Shown one piece after another: positions 27,085 to 36,440 of a stretch of DNA of 64,000 nt. Origin of the DNA: JANYHH01 sp965249745 (GTDB lineage Bacteria > Deinococcota > Deinococci > Deinococcales > JAAFIG01); the NCBI GenBank assembly GCA_965249745.1, contig OZ252252.1, positions 3,844,001 through 3,908,000 of the forward strand, in the 5' to 3' direction. The notes under the pieces were generated by a model. That model saw nothing but the letters and a program-made list of their open reading frames with translations. It was not told the DNA's origin and did no database searches. The first letter of the stretch is position 1, and each line of letters starts with the position of its first letter. The position numbers and the translations under genes were made by a program.

Positions 27085-28869
27085 ATGACGACAGAAGCTA
27101 TCGGTGGGTTGCTGTACCCGCAACAAAACCTGCACCGCAACCGCCTTGATCTCTCGGGTCTGTGGGAATTTCAACTTGACCCCAACGAAATCGGTGAGCG
27201 TGAACGGTGGTTCGATGCGCTGCCAAACCCACGTTTCATTCCCGTGCCTGGCAACTGGAACGACTTGTTTGATGATGCCAAGAATTATCTCGGACTCGCT
27301 TGGCATCGTCTGGAAATCATTGTGCCGGTCGCTTGGCGCGGGCAGCGCGTGTGGCTGCGTGTGGGGTCTGCCAATTACACCGCGAAGGTTTGGGTCAACG
27401 GCTTTCTTGTCACCGAACACTTCGGGGGTCATCTGCCATTCGTCGCAGATGTGACTGAGGCACTGCTTTGGGATAAGCCGAACATCATCGCCATCGCCGT
27501 GGAGAACCACCCCTTGCCCGAGCGCGTGCCAGCGGGTCCGACACCGGCGGAAGGAATCTTCAGTGGGCCATTCACAACCCATCCCGCCACGACCTACGAT
27601 TTCTTTCCTTACGCTGGGCTGCACCGCGCCGTGCATCTGTTCAGCACTCCTGAGACGCACATTGCAGACCTGACCGTGCTGACCAGCATCGAAGGGCAGG
27701 ACGGCATCGTCGAAGTTATCGTCAGAACGAGCGCGGACGCGAGCGGTCAGGTTGATCTCGAGGGGCAACGCGTGACTTTCAGCACGACGAAGCTCAAAAC
27801 GACGGTGCGTTTGCGCGTGGCATCCGCACGCTTCTGGGAACCCGCAGACCCGCACCTTTACTCGCTCACGGTGGAACTCCAACGTGGCGAGGCGGTCACG
27901 GATTCGTACCGGTTACAAATCGGTATTCGCACGGTTGAGGTGGGTAAAAACGCGATCCTACTCAACGGCAAACCCATTCATCTCAAAGGGTACGGGCGTC
28001 ATGAGGACGCACCGATCAGCGGGCGCTCTACCAACCTGAACGCCATCGCTCGAGATTTTGAATTGATGCGTTGGACGGGCGCGAATTCCTTTCGCGCCGC
28101 GCATTACCCGCACTCGGAGGAAACCGCGCAACTTGCGGACAAACTGGGCATCCTGATCATCGCGGAGATTCCAGCGGTGTCGTACAACTTCGGTGACAGC
28201 GACACATTGATCGAGGCACGGTTTGGGCAGTGTCAGGTGCAACTCGAGGAATTGATTCAGCGCGATAAGAATCACCCGAGCGTAATCGCTTGGAATATTG
28301 CCAATGAGCCATTAATCGGAGGAACCTCCAACGATAGCCGCGAGCACGCCACGCAAATCGGCGTAAAACTGTTCACGGCGCTCTACCAACAAGCCAAGAC
28401 CCACGACCCCACGCGCCCCGTGACGCTCGTCGGTGAGATCAACGGACCTCGAGCCTGGTTGAACATCACCGATTTCGTCAGCATCAACCGCTATTACGGC
28501 TGGTACACGCACGGCGGGCAGATTGAAGCGGGCGTCGCTGCGCTCGAGCGGGAGCTTGACGAACTCCACGCGCAATTCGGGAAACCCATTTTGTTCACTG
28601 AGTTCGGCGCGGACACGGTCGCGGGACTGCACAACCACCCGAGCGAAATGTGGACCGAAGAATACCAAACCGAATTCTTACAGGCTTACCTCAAGTTAGG
28701 AGACCGCAAACCCTACGTTGTTGGAATGCAACTCTGGGTGTTCGCGGATTTCAAAACCGGGCAGGGCCTCTTCCGCGTTGGCGGGTTGAACCACAAGGGC
28801 GTTTTCACTCGAGACCGTCGTCCGAAGATGGCGGCGCACCTGTTGCGCTCGCACTGGAAGCGGGACTGA
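27085..28869 (+). CDS. GH2 beta-glucuronidase-like enzyme
   Basis: The 594-residue protein has the GH2 order: sugar-binding domain (LSGLWEFQLD, GSANYTAKVWVNG), immunoglobulin-like domain, and TIM barrel from about residue 295 (LNGKPIHLKGYGRHEDAP, NSFRAAHYPHSEE). The acid/base is Glu408 (WNIANEP) and the nucleophile Glu506 (LFTEFGAD). The GYGRHED and NEP patterns and the length fit beta-glucuronidases better than the longer beta-galactosidases. The ATG at 27085 is preceded by AGAGGA. Cytoplasmic by absence of a signal. It follows the GH42 gene by 118 nt. Confidence 0.85.
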   Translation: MTTEAIGGLLYPQQNLHRNRLDLSGLWEFQLDPNEIGERERWFDALPNPRFIPVPGNWNDLFDDAKNYLGLAWHRLEIIVPVAWRGQRVWLRVGSANYTAKVWVNGFLVTEHFGGHLPFVADVTEALLWDKPNIIAIAVENHPLPERVPAGPTPAEGIFSGPFTTHPATTYDFFPYAGLHRAVHLFSTPETHIADLTVLTSIEGQDGIVEVIVRTSADASGQVDLEGQRVTFSTTKLKTTVRLRVASARFWEPADPHLYSLTVELQRGEAVTDSYRLQIGIRTVEVGKNAILLNGKPIHLKGYGRHEDAPISGRSTNLNAIARDFELMRWTGANSFRAAHYPHSEETAQLADKLGILIIAEIPAVSYNFGDSDTLIEARFGQCQVQLEELIQRDKNHPSVIAWNIANEPLIGGTSNDSREHATQIGVKLFTALYQQAKTHDPTRPVTLVGEINGPRAWLNITDFVSINRYYGWYTHGGQIEAGVAALERELDELHAQFGKPILFTEFGADTVAGLHNHPSEMWTEEYQTEFLQAYLKLGDRKPYVVGMQLWVFADFKTGQGLFRVGGLNHKGVFTRDRRPKMAAHLLRSHWKRD

Positions 28870-28945
28870 GGTCTGACACGCCCGTCTCATTCACGCGACT
28901 GACCATCAAAAGATTCGCAACCCATCACCCGCCGAGGTATTTCCC

Positions 28946-29107
28946 ATGAAGACACAACTCATTTCCGTTCCGGACAGCCCCTCGAGCATCCAGACCTATC
29001 CGACACTCGAGGACAGCGCCGATTGGAATGCGCTGCTGGCGGAGTTTGACCGCCTGAATCCGGGTTTCATTCGTTTCGGCATTCCGCCCCTCCCAGGGGA
29101 ACACTGA
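28946..29107 (+). pseudogene. Truncated duplicate of the N-terminus of the hydrolase at 31860
   Basis: A 53-codon frame (ATG 28946, TGA 29105-29107) reads MKTQLISVPDSPSS, then QTYPTLEDSADWNALLAEFD, then RLNPGFIRFGIPP and stops. The gene at 31860 begins MKTQSLSISDTPSS and later has QTYPALEDSADWSALLGEFD and RLNPGFIRFGIPP. The copy lacks about 30 internal residues and everything after IPP. It ends exactly where the GH78 gene begins (TGA then ATG). It may be a leftover of a tandem duplication or of insertion of the GH78 gene. Confidence 0.85.
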
Positions 29108-31780
29108 ATGTCTTTAACTCCTTTCTTCCTCCGTACCGAATACCTCGAGCAGCCACTCGGCATTGACGAACCGCAACCGCGCTTGAGCTGGCTGCTCGAA
29201 TCGGCGGGTCGCGCCAAAGTTCAGAGCGCCTACCAGATTGTGGTCGCCTCCAACCGTGAGTGGCTCGAGCCAGCCCACTCCGACCTGTGGGACAGCGGGC
29301 GGGTGTTCTCATGCGAGCAAAACCAGATTGTGTACGGCGGGAAACCATTGGAGTCGCGCCTGCGCTGCTTCTGGCGCGTGCGGGTCTGGGACGAATCAGG
29401 GAACGAATCCCCTTGGAGCGAAACCGCGCATTGGGAGCTGGGGCTGCTCGACGCAACCGACTGGAGCGCGACTTGGATCGGTTCGAGTGAGATGGTTCTC
29501 GAGGACGCTTCGATGCCGTGTCCGTTTCTGCGCCTGCCCTTCGTATTGCCTACCGCCCCCGTGTCGGCGCGGCTCTACATCACCGCTCGAGGCGTGTTTG
29601 AAGCTTCCCTCAATGGCTCGAGCGTCGGGGACGCGCTGCTCAGCCCCGGCTGGACGGATTACGGGCAACGTATCCGTTATGAAACCCACGACGTGACGGC
29701 GCTGCTGAAGATAGGCGAAAACGTGTTGGGCGCAATTTTGGGCGACGGCTGGTATGCGGGGCGCATCGGTTACGCTGGGCAGCGCCACCATTACGGCAAA
29801 AGTCCGCAACTGCTGGCGCAGCTCGAGATCGGGTTCGCCGATGGGCAGCGTTTGACCTTTGGCACAGGTGACCCAGGAGGCAACTGGAGGGTCACGACGG
29901 GTCCGCTGCGGTACTCGGATTTTCTTGATGGTGAGCGCTATGACGCCCGTCTCGAGCTGCCCGGCTGGAACGCGCCGGGTTTTGATGACTCGGATTGGAA
30001 CCTGCCCCAGAACTTCGCTGGGGGCGTGCGGCTTTCGGCGGCGATGACTGAACCGATTCGGCGGCGCTGGACTGTGCAACCGATTGCCCTCTCGAATCCC
30101 GCGCCGGGCGTTCACATCTTCGATTTAGGACAGAATCTGGTGGGTTGGGTGCGCTTCAAACTCGCAGCCGCAGCGGGCGTCGAAATCCGCTTGCGTCACG
30201 CCGAGATGCTGAACGCTGACGGCACGCTTCACACCGAGGCACTGCGGAGCGCTCAAGCCACCGACACGTACATCTGCAAAGGAGGCGAACTCGAGACCTT
30301 CGAGCCGCGCTTCACCTTTCACGGCTTTCGTTTTGTCGAAATCACCGGTTATCCCGGCACACCTACCCTCGAGCGTGTCGAGGGTGTGGTCATCGGCTCG
30401 GACACCCCGGAAGTCGGCGAGTTTGAGTGCTCGAGTCAACTGCTCAACCAGCTTTGGCGCAACATTCGTTGGAGTCAGCGCGGAAATTTTCTCAGCTTAC
30501 CCACCGATTGCCCACAGCGTGACGAACGGCTCGGGTGGCTTGGGGACGCGCAGGTTTTCATCTGCACAGCCAGCTTCAACGCCGATGTCGCCGCTTTTTT
30601 TGGTTCGTGGATGACGGACGTACTCGAGGCGCAATCGCCTGAGGGCATCTTTCCCGACGTGGCTCCCCGGCTAGGCAACATGAGCGAGGGCAGCCCCGCT
30701 TGGGGTGACGCGGGCATCATCGTGCCCTGGACGTTGTGGCGCGTTTACGGCGATAAACGCATTCTGGTGCGCTGCTGGGACGCGATGGAGCGCTGGATGG
30801 ATTTCATCGAAACCGCCAATCCCAACGGACTCTGGCAGCATCGGCGCGGCTCCGATTACGGCGATTGGCTGGCGCAGGACGGTGACGACCCCGCGAATGC
30901 CTTCGGCTCGAGCACACCCAAGGAGTTGCTCGCCACGGCGTACTGGGCCTACGCCGCTCGCTTGATGCACGAGATGGCGGAAGCACTCGAGAAACCGGAA
31001 GCTGCCGCAAGTTACCAAACGCTGTTTGGGCACATCCGGTCAGCCTTCATCCAACACTATGTACACGAGGACGGCTGGCTCGAGGGGCGCACCCAGACCG
31101 GGCAGGTGTTGGGGCTGCATTTTGACCTCGTTCCAGCGGAAGCTCGAGCGCAGGTCGCCGCACGGTTAAGGGAATCCATCGCAGCGCGAGGGAATCACCT
31201 CAGCACTGGCTTTGTGGGCGTCAGTTATCTTCTTCCCGCGCTCGAAGCGGCGGGACATCTCGAGACTGCATACGCGCTACTGCTCCAAGACACCTTCCCA
31301 AGTTGGGGCTACTCGATTCGCAACGGGGCGACCACAATTTGGGAGCGCTGGGATGGCTGGACGGAAGCGAACGGCTTTCAGGACGCGGGCATGAACAGTT
31401 TCAACCATTATTCATTGGGCAGCGTCGGGCAGTGGCTGTACACAAGCGTCGCGGGAATCGAGTCGGCAACGCCTGGATTTGCGAACGTCACCTTCAAACC
31501 TCGACTGGGCGGCGAATTGACCCACGCTCGAGCCAGTTATCGTTCCATTCGTGGAACGTTTCAGAGCGCCTGGACGATCAAAGATGACACCTTCACGCTT
31601 GAGGTTCGCGTACCCCCGAACGCCACCGCCATCCTGCGCTATCCCTTCGCAGTGGAAATCCCGTTCGAGGCAGATAGCCAGGCTGGGGTGCTCGAGTCCA
31701 AGCTCGAGGAGGGAAAACCTGTGCTCGAATTGGGTTCGGGAGCGTTCAAATTTCAGAGCGCCCTACCTACGAAACAATGA
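29108..31780 (+). CDS. GH78 alpha-L-rhamnosidase
   Basis: The 890-residue multidomain protein has an N-terminal Fn3-like region (PRLSWLLESAGRAKVQSAYQ), carbohydrate-binding beta-sandwiches (LYITARGVFEASLNG, GWYAGRIG) and the (alpha/alpha)6 catalytic domain. The signature CPQRDERLGWLGD contains the general acid Glu473, and a second conserved acidic segment is TTIWERWDGW. It releases terminal L-rhamnose. No signal peptide is present, so substrates are probably imported oligosaccharides. AGGGGAA precedes its ATG. This enzyme links the hydrolase cluster to the rhamnose catabolic operon at 1-5.4 kb. Confidence 0.95.
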   Translation: MSLTPFFLRTEYLEQPLGIDEPQPRLSWLLESAGRAKVQSAYQIVVASNREWLEPAHSDLWDSGRVFSCEQNQIVYGGKPLESRLRCFWRVRVWDESGNESPWSETAHWELGLLDATDWSATWIGSSEMVLEDASMPCPFLRLPFVLPTAPVSARLYITARGVFEASLNGSSVGDALLSPGWTDYGQRIRYETHDVTALLKIGENVLGAILGDGWYAGRIGYAGQRHHYGKSPQLLAQLEIGFADGQRLTFGTGDPGGNWRVTTGPLRYSDFLDGERYDARLELPGWNAPGFDDSDWNLPQNFAGGVRLSAAMTEPIRRRWTVQPIALSNPAPGVHIFDLGQNLVGWVRFKLAAAAGVEIRLRHAEMLNADGTLHTEALRSAQATDTYICKGGELETFEPRFTFHGFRFVEITGYPGTPTLERVEGVVIGSDTPEVGEFECSSQLLNQLWRNIRWSQRGNFLSLPTDCPQRDERLGWLGDAQVFICTASFNADVAAFFGSWMTDVLEAQSPEGIFPDVAPRLGNMSEGSPAWGDAGIIVPWTLWRVYGDKRILVRCWDAMERWMDFIETANPNGLWQHRRGSDYGDWLAQDGDDPANAFGSSTPKELLATAYWAYAARLMHEMAEALEKPEAAASYQTLFGHIRSAFIQHYVHEDGWLEGRTQTGQVLGLHFDLVPAEARAQVAARLRESIAARGNHLSTGFVGVSYLLPALEAAGHLETAYALLLQDTFPSWGYSIRNGATTIWERWDGWTEANGFQDAGMNSFNHYSLGSVGQWLYTSVAGIESATPGFANVTFKPRLGGELTHARASYRSIRGTFQSAWTIKDDTFTLEVRVPPNATAILRYPFAVEIPFEADSQAGVLESKLEEGKPVLELGSGAFKFQSALPTKQ

Positions 31781-31859
31781 ATGCCCTTCGTGAACGATCC
31801 GCTTGCCCTGTTTAGAGGACTGAAAAAGGTTCGTCTACCATCACTCCCCAAGGTATCCT

Positions 31860-33301
31860 ATGAAAACACAATCCCTCTCCATCTCAGATACCCCCTCGAG
31901 CACCCTGGATTTCGGCATCGGCTTCAACTGGTTCGATTTCCTCGGCTCGGGTGGTTTGTACGCCCGCAATCCCGATTACCCGCTGAGCACTCAGACCTAC
32001 CCAGCACTCGAGGACAGCGCCGATTGGAGTGCGCTGCTAGGAGAATTTGACCGCCTAAATCCAGGTTTCATTCGTTTCGGCATTCCGCCGGATCGCATTC
32101 TGGACGCGCAGGGCAACCTGATCAGAGACAGCCTTCACTTCACCCACCTTGACCGGGTGGCTGGCTGGTGCGCGGAACACGGCGCAACAGTCATCCTCGA
32201 CCCCTTCGTCATCCCTGAGCGTTTCGAGTTCGATCCGCCCGCTGCGCTCGTGAGCCACATGACCAACATGGCGGCTCGAGACAACCGCGCTTACGCCAGG
32301 GAGTTCGTCGCACCGCTCTTACAGCATGTCGTCGTTGAGCGCGGATTGGGCGCGATTCGCTCTTCAACCCGGTCAACGAACCCATTCATTACGGCGTTTA
32401 CCAGGTTCCGCCCGGTGGACCGGACGTGTACCGCCATTACGTGGATATGTACGCCGAGATGCGAGCCGCGCTGGACGATGCGGGGCTACGGGATATCGGT
32501 TTGATCGGCATTGACAAAGATGTCCCCTTTGACTTTCCGGTGTTTGAATACCTGGCAAGGGGAATAGACATTGATCCGCACGTGGCGGCATACGCGATCC
32601 ACTCCTACCGTGGACGGTTTGATTACGCGCCAGAAACAGCCCTCGAGCCAGATACCGATCCGCTGCGAACATTGGTGGACAAGTGGATTCGGCGCTTGGT
32701 GAGTTACACCGAAGGGCGCGGCAAACCACTGCTGGCTTGCGAGGTGGGGAGCTTTTACTACGGGCAGCGGATCAACCCGGCGGGTGCGGCCAGTGCCGAG
32801 GCGACCCTGCTGACCGCCGAGACGATCCTGCGGATGATTAACGTCGGCGTGCGCGGGGCGTTGATCTGGTCTCCGCTCAACCCGAACAACATTGATGGGT
32901 GGTGGCGCATGTTCGGCGTGCAGGGCGGTCAGGTGACGCGAGAGCCGCACACCTACCCGAGCTTCCAACTGCTGATGCGCTACGCCCGACCCGGCAGCGC
33001 GGTTCATCCCGTCGCGTCGCTCAACCGAGAGTACCCGCAGTACGTCTGGGGAACCCTGCTGCATTCGCCCGACGGTCACAGGCACCTGTTCTTGATCAAC
33101 GATCACCCGAGCGAATCGCGCTGCATCGAGCTGAGCTTGCCGCGCGATCCGCAAGGACGGCGGTTCAGGGTCATCCGTAAGGATCGCACGCGGCTAGGCG
33201 AGGTGGACGGCGCACTGTTTAGCACCGAACACCTCGAGGACACCCTGGCTCCAATGTCCATGCAGCTTTACACCACCGACACCGTGGAGTCCTGCCTGTG
33301 A
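31860..33301 (+). pseudogene. Clan-A (GH5-like) glycoside hydrolase, interrupted by a one-base frameshift
   Basis: The first frame (31860-32504) and the second (open to 33301) join into about 480 residues if one G is added to the GGG at 32348-32350; the junction then reads GLGRDSLFNPVNEP. The restored protein is a TIM barrel with the acid/base in FNPVNEP and a probable nucleophile in LLACEVGSFYYG, then IWSPLNPNNIDGWWRM and a C-terminal beta domain. The family could be GH5, GH39 or a related clan-A group. The stop overlaps the next start (GTGA), so the operon structure is unbroken. A sequencing error is as likely as a true mutation. Confidence 0.75.
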
Positions 33302-35067
33302 CGTTTCGCCGCACCACCCAGACCCTCATGCCCGCCCGACGGGAGAGACCCGCCCCAGCAGGCTACGACCTTTATCCTACTTTCGCGCTCGAGTCTGGCA
33401 CGGTTCATCTGGGGTTCGAGGCGCTCGCGGCGAGGCTCAGCGGGGAACGCACCATCATTCTGGACGGCGCGACTGGGGTGATGTGGGAGGATTTCCGCAC
33501 GCGCTTGGATACCGAATTGCGTCACCTCGGACTCGAGCCAGTCTGGACAAATATCACCGCTGCCCACAAAGCGCCGGAAGACATTGAGGCGCTCGTGCAG
33601 CCCTTCCTCGGGGATGACCCCGTGTTCGGAACCCGTTTCACCGGAAGCTTGCTGGACTTCTTTGAGCGCGACCGACTGGCGGCGTTCCAGCCGGATTCAA
33701 ACGCCGACATCAACCTGCTCTACGGCGTGGGCGCGTCGCTGGCGGGCTGGGCTGGGCTGCTCGGCTACCTAGAGTTGCCCAGAAACGAATTGCAATTCCG
33801 AGCCAGGGCGGGGCTGCCGACCAACCTCGCCGCGCCGACACCGCTCGAGCCGAAAGCCGCGTACAAGCGCTCGTACTTCGTGGACTGGACGGTGCTGAAC
33901 GCGCACAAGGCAAACATTCTCGAGCGGATTGACCTGTTGGTTGATACGCAACGCCCGGATGAACCGAGTTTCATCGGCGGTTCCAACTTGAGGACCGCGC
34001 TGACGCAGATGTCGCGCCGCCCCATCCGGGCGCGTCCGTGGTTCGAGCCGGGCGTCTGGGGTGGGCAGCGCATCAAACAACTCGTGTCAGAACTCCCGCA
34101 GGACGCGCCGAATTACGCCTGGAGTTTTGAACTCATCACGCCCGAAAACGGACTGCTGCTCGAGAGTGACGGGGTTCGGCTCGAGGTCGGCTTCGAGACG
34201 CTGATGTTTCACGCCCACGAAGCGGTTCTGGGCGAGGCGGCGGGGCGTTTCGGCTTCGAGTTCCCGATTCGCTTCGATTGGCTCGACACCATAAAAGGCG
34301 GCAACTTGTCGCTGCAATGCCACCCGCGACCGGCGTACATCCGTCAGCACTTCGGTGAGCAGTTCACGCAGGACGAGACCTATTACATCCTCGAGGCGGA
34401 ACCGGAAGCCACGGTCTACCTGGGCTTTCAGGCGGGGATTGACCCGCTCGAGTTTCGCGGCGAACTCGTGCGGAGTCAGATGCACCATGCGCCGCTGGAC
34501 ATCGAGCGTTTCGTGAGGCGACACCGTGCCGCCCAGCACGACCTGTTCCTGATTCCGAACGGCGCGGTGCATTGTTCGGGCGAAGGCAGTTTGGTGTTGG
34601 AGATCAGCGCCACGCCGTACATCTTCACCTTCAAAATGTACGACTGGTTGCGCCTCGACTTGGACGGCAAGCCCAGACCGCTCAACATCGAACGGGCGCT
34701 CGAGAACCTGCGTTTTGAGTACGCCGGAGAAACCGTGCGCGAAACCCTGATCGCCAAACCGACGCTCTTGCAGAGGGGCGACGGCTGGCGCATCGTTCAC
34801 CTGCCCACGCACGAAGCGCATTTCTACGACGTGCATCGGCTCGAGTTTTCAGATTCGCTAGAAGTTGCCGCGAACGGTCAGTGTCACGTTCTGGCGCTCG
34901 TCGAGGGCGCGTCGCTGATGATCGAAACCAGCGGTGGCGCACGCACGCGTTACCACTACGCCGAGACCTTCATCGTGCCCGCCGCCGCAGGCTCGTACCG
35001 ACTCGTCAACGAAGGCTCCAGTGAAGCCAAGGTCATCCAGGCGTTTGTCAAACCGGAACGGTCTTGA
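33298..35067 (+). CDS. Class I mannose-6-phosphate isomerase-like protein with N-terminal extra domain
   Basis: The 589-residue protein starts with GTG overlapping the previous stop. Residues from about 250 onward form a cupin-type isomerase: KGGNLSLQCHPRPAYIRQHF gives Gln and His ligands, DETYYILEAEP a Glu, and PNGAVHCSGEGSLVLEIS a His, the zinc site of ManA-type enzymes. The first ~230 residues are an extra domain (ERTIILDGATGVMWEDF) that looks like a nucleotide-kinase fold without a recognisable P-loop. Larger ManA relatives of this kind occur next to ROK kinases. Substrate (mannose-6-P or another sugar phosphate) is uncertain. Confidence 0.78.
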   Translation: MTFRRTTQTLMPARRERPAPAGYDLYPTFALESGTVHLGFEALAARLSGERTIILDGATGVMWEDFRTRLDTELRHLGLEPVWTNITAAHKAPEDIEALVQPFLGDDPVFGTRFTGSLLDFFERDRLAAFQPDSNADINLLYGVGASLAGWAGLLGYLELPRNELQFRARAGLPTNLAAPTPLEPKAAYKRSYFVDWTVLNAHKANILERIDLLVDTQRPDEPSFIGGSNLRTALTQMSRRPIRARPWFEPGVWGGQRIKQLVSELPQDAPNYAWSFELITPENGLLLESDGVRLEVGFETLMFHAHEAVLGEAAGRFGFEFPIRFDWLDTIKGGNLSLQCHPRPAYIRQHFGEQFTQDETYYILEAEPEATVYLGFQAGIDPLEFRGELVRSQMHHAPLDIERFVRRHRAAQHDLFLIPNGAVHCSGEGSLVLEISATPYIFTFKMYDWLRLDLDGKPRPLNIERALENLRFEYAGETVRETLIAKPTLLQRGDGWRIVHLPTHEAHFYDVHRLEFSDSLEVAANGQCHVLALVEGASLMIETSGGARTRYHYAETFIVPAAAGSYRLVNEGSSEAKVIQAFVKPERS

Positions 35068-35939
35068 GGGTCGTCGTCGCGCTCGACATCGGCGGGTCGC
35101 ACACGAGCGCGGCACTCGTGGACGTGTCGGCGCGGGCGATACTGCCAGACACGCTGGTGCGGCGCGAGATCGCCCACGACGCGGCAGCGGAGGTACTCCT
35201 CGAGCACTGGGCATCAACGGCGCTCGAGACGATCCAACGGGCATCCGAAGCCAGCCTGCCCGAAACCACGCTGCACGGGGTCGGCATTGCCATGCCAGGA
35301 CCCTTCGACTACGAAATGGGAATCTCACGGCTCGAGCATAAATTTGCTGCCCTGTACGGGCAGAATATCCAGGACGGGTTGATGCGGCTGTGGCGAGGTT
35401 CGGCGCTCACGGGTCAACGCCCCCACTTCGCCAACGATGCCGCCCTGTTCACTTTGGGCGAAGCCTGGGCGGGCGCGGCAGCCGGTCAGGCTCGAGTCCT
35501 CGGTATCACCCTCGGCACGGGTCTGGGATCGGGATTTGTGGCAAATGGACGAATCGTCACCGAAGGTTTCGGCGTTCCACCCGGCGGCGAACTGTGGAAT
35601 ATCCCTTACGCGCACGGCATCGCGGAGGACTTCGTTTCAGGTCGGGCGCTCGAGCGCCGTGGCTGGGCGGCCGCACAACTCGCGGCATTGGCTCGAACAG
35701 GGAATCTCGAGGCGCAGCATGCCTTCACCGAGCTGGGGCACCGCCTCGGGGCGATTCTCGAGCCGTGGATCGTCGCGTTTCAACCGGATAGAGTAGTGAT
35801 CGGTGGGAATGTGGCTCGGGCATGGGATTTGTTCGCTGAGGCTTTGACGGGTGGTTTGCTTCGGGACACCCACTGTATACCCACACGACTTTTCGAGCTG
35901 GCGACGTTGTTGGGAGCAGCCGCCCTCGTAGACTATTGA
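35064..35939 (+). CDS. ROK-family sugar kinase
   Basis: This 291-residue protein starts with TTG overlapping the previous TGA. It has the phosphate-binding ALDIGGSHTSAALV, the sugar site region GIAMPGPFDYEMG, HFANDAALFTLGEAWAGAA with the catalytic Asp, and LGITLGTGLGSGFV. The zinc motif of many ROK repressors is absent and there is no HTH, so it is an enzyme. It probably phosphorylates a hexose such as glucose, mannose or a sugar released by the neighbouring hydrolases. It ends the plus-strand operon that starts with GH42 or GH2. Confidence 0.85.
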   Translation: MRVVVALDIGGSHTSAALVDVSARAILPDTLVRREIAHDAAAEVLLEHWASTALETIQRASEASLPETTLHGVGIAMPGPFDYEMGISRLEHKFAALYGQNIQDGLMRLWRGSALTGQRPHFANDAALFTLGEAWAGAAAGQARVLGITLGTGLGSGFVANGRIVTEGFGVPPGGELWNIPYAHGIAEDFVSGRALERRGWAAAQLAALARTGNLEAQHAFTELGHRLGAILEPWIVAFQPDRVVIGGNVARAWDLFAEALTGGLLRDTHCIPTRLFELATLLGAAALVDY

Positions 35940-36053
35940 AACTTCTCGCCTTCAAAGGCGGACACCGTTTGCACCGCAATCAAGTCATTGAGACCCTCTG
36001 GCAGCGGGTTCAAGGGTTCCTCCCGAAACGGGCTTGGGTTCGGGGACTAGGCG

Positions 36054-36320
36054 TTGCGTCTCGAGGCTCCTAGTGCCGTTGAAAAGGACGCTAAAGGGTT
36101 TGTCCCGACTAGCGAGTCACTCAACACGCGCCTCGAGTTGCGCGTTGACAAGTTAGTCGCACAGACCATACGCACCGTCAAGCTCGCCTTGACAGACGCC
36201 TCGATGCGCGTTTTCTTCTACACGACCTTGATTGTGACGGCAGGATTGTTGGTAACGCTGTTGATTCCTAGACTGCAACTCCGCACAGCGAATGCTTCGG
36301 TTCTTCAGGCGGCGGATTAA
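36054..36320 (+). pseudogene. Probable C-terminal fragment of an MFS transporter
   Basis: An 88-codon frame ends with one membrane segment, VFFYTTLIVTAGLLVTLLIP, followed by a short basic and polar tail, as at the C-terminus of 14-segment drug-type MFS transporters. There is no proper start and no other membrane segment, so it is likely a decayed remnant. Just before it (35963-36073) another short open stretch, GHRLHRNQVIETLWQ, looks like a fragment of a SARP-type regulator, but this is too short to trust. Confidence 0.4.
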
Positions 36321-36370
36321 AACGGTAGTTATTGTGAAGCATGTTGATTCAAGTTTCTGAGGAATGCAGC

Positions 36371-36440
36371 CGTAAATTCACTCGAGCATTTCTACAGCCA
36401 CACCCAGATAAAAACATCTGTCTGCTCGAGTGAATTTACG
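36371..36440. repeat. 18-bp perfect inverted repeat at the end of the methyltransferase gene
   Basis: 36371-36388 and 36423-36440 are exact reverse complements (CGTAAATTCACTCGAGCA and its complement), with a 34-nt spacer that itself holds CAGAT/ATCTG. The right arm includes the TAA stop of the minus-strand methyltransferase gene. It could be a bidirectional terminator or the two ends of a small mobile repeat. No T run follows. Confidence 0.8.
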
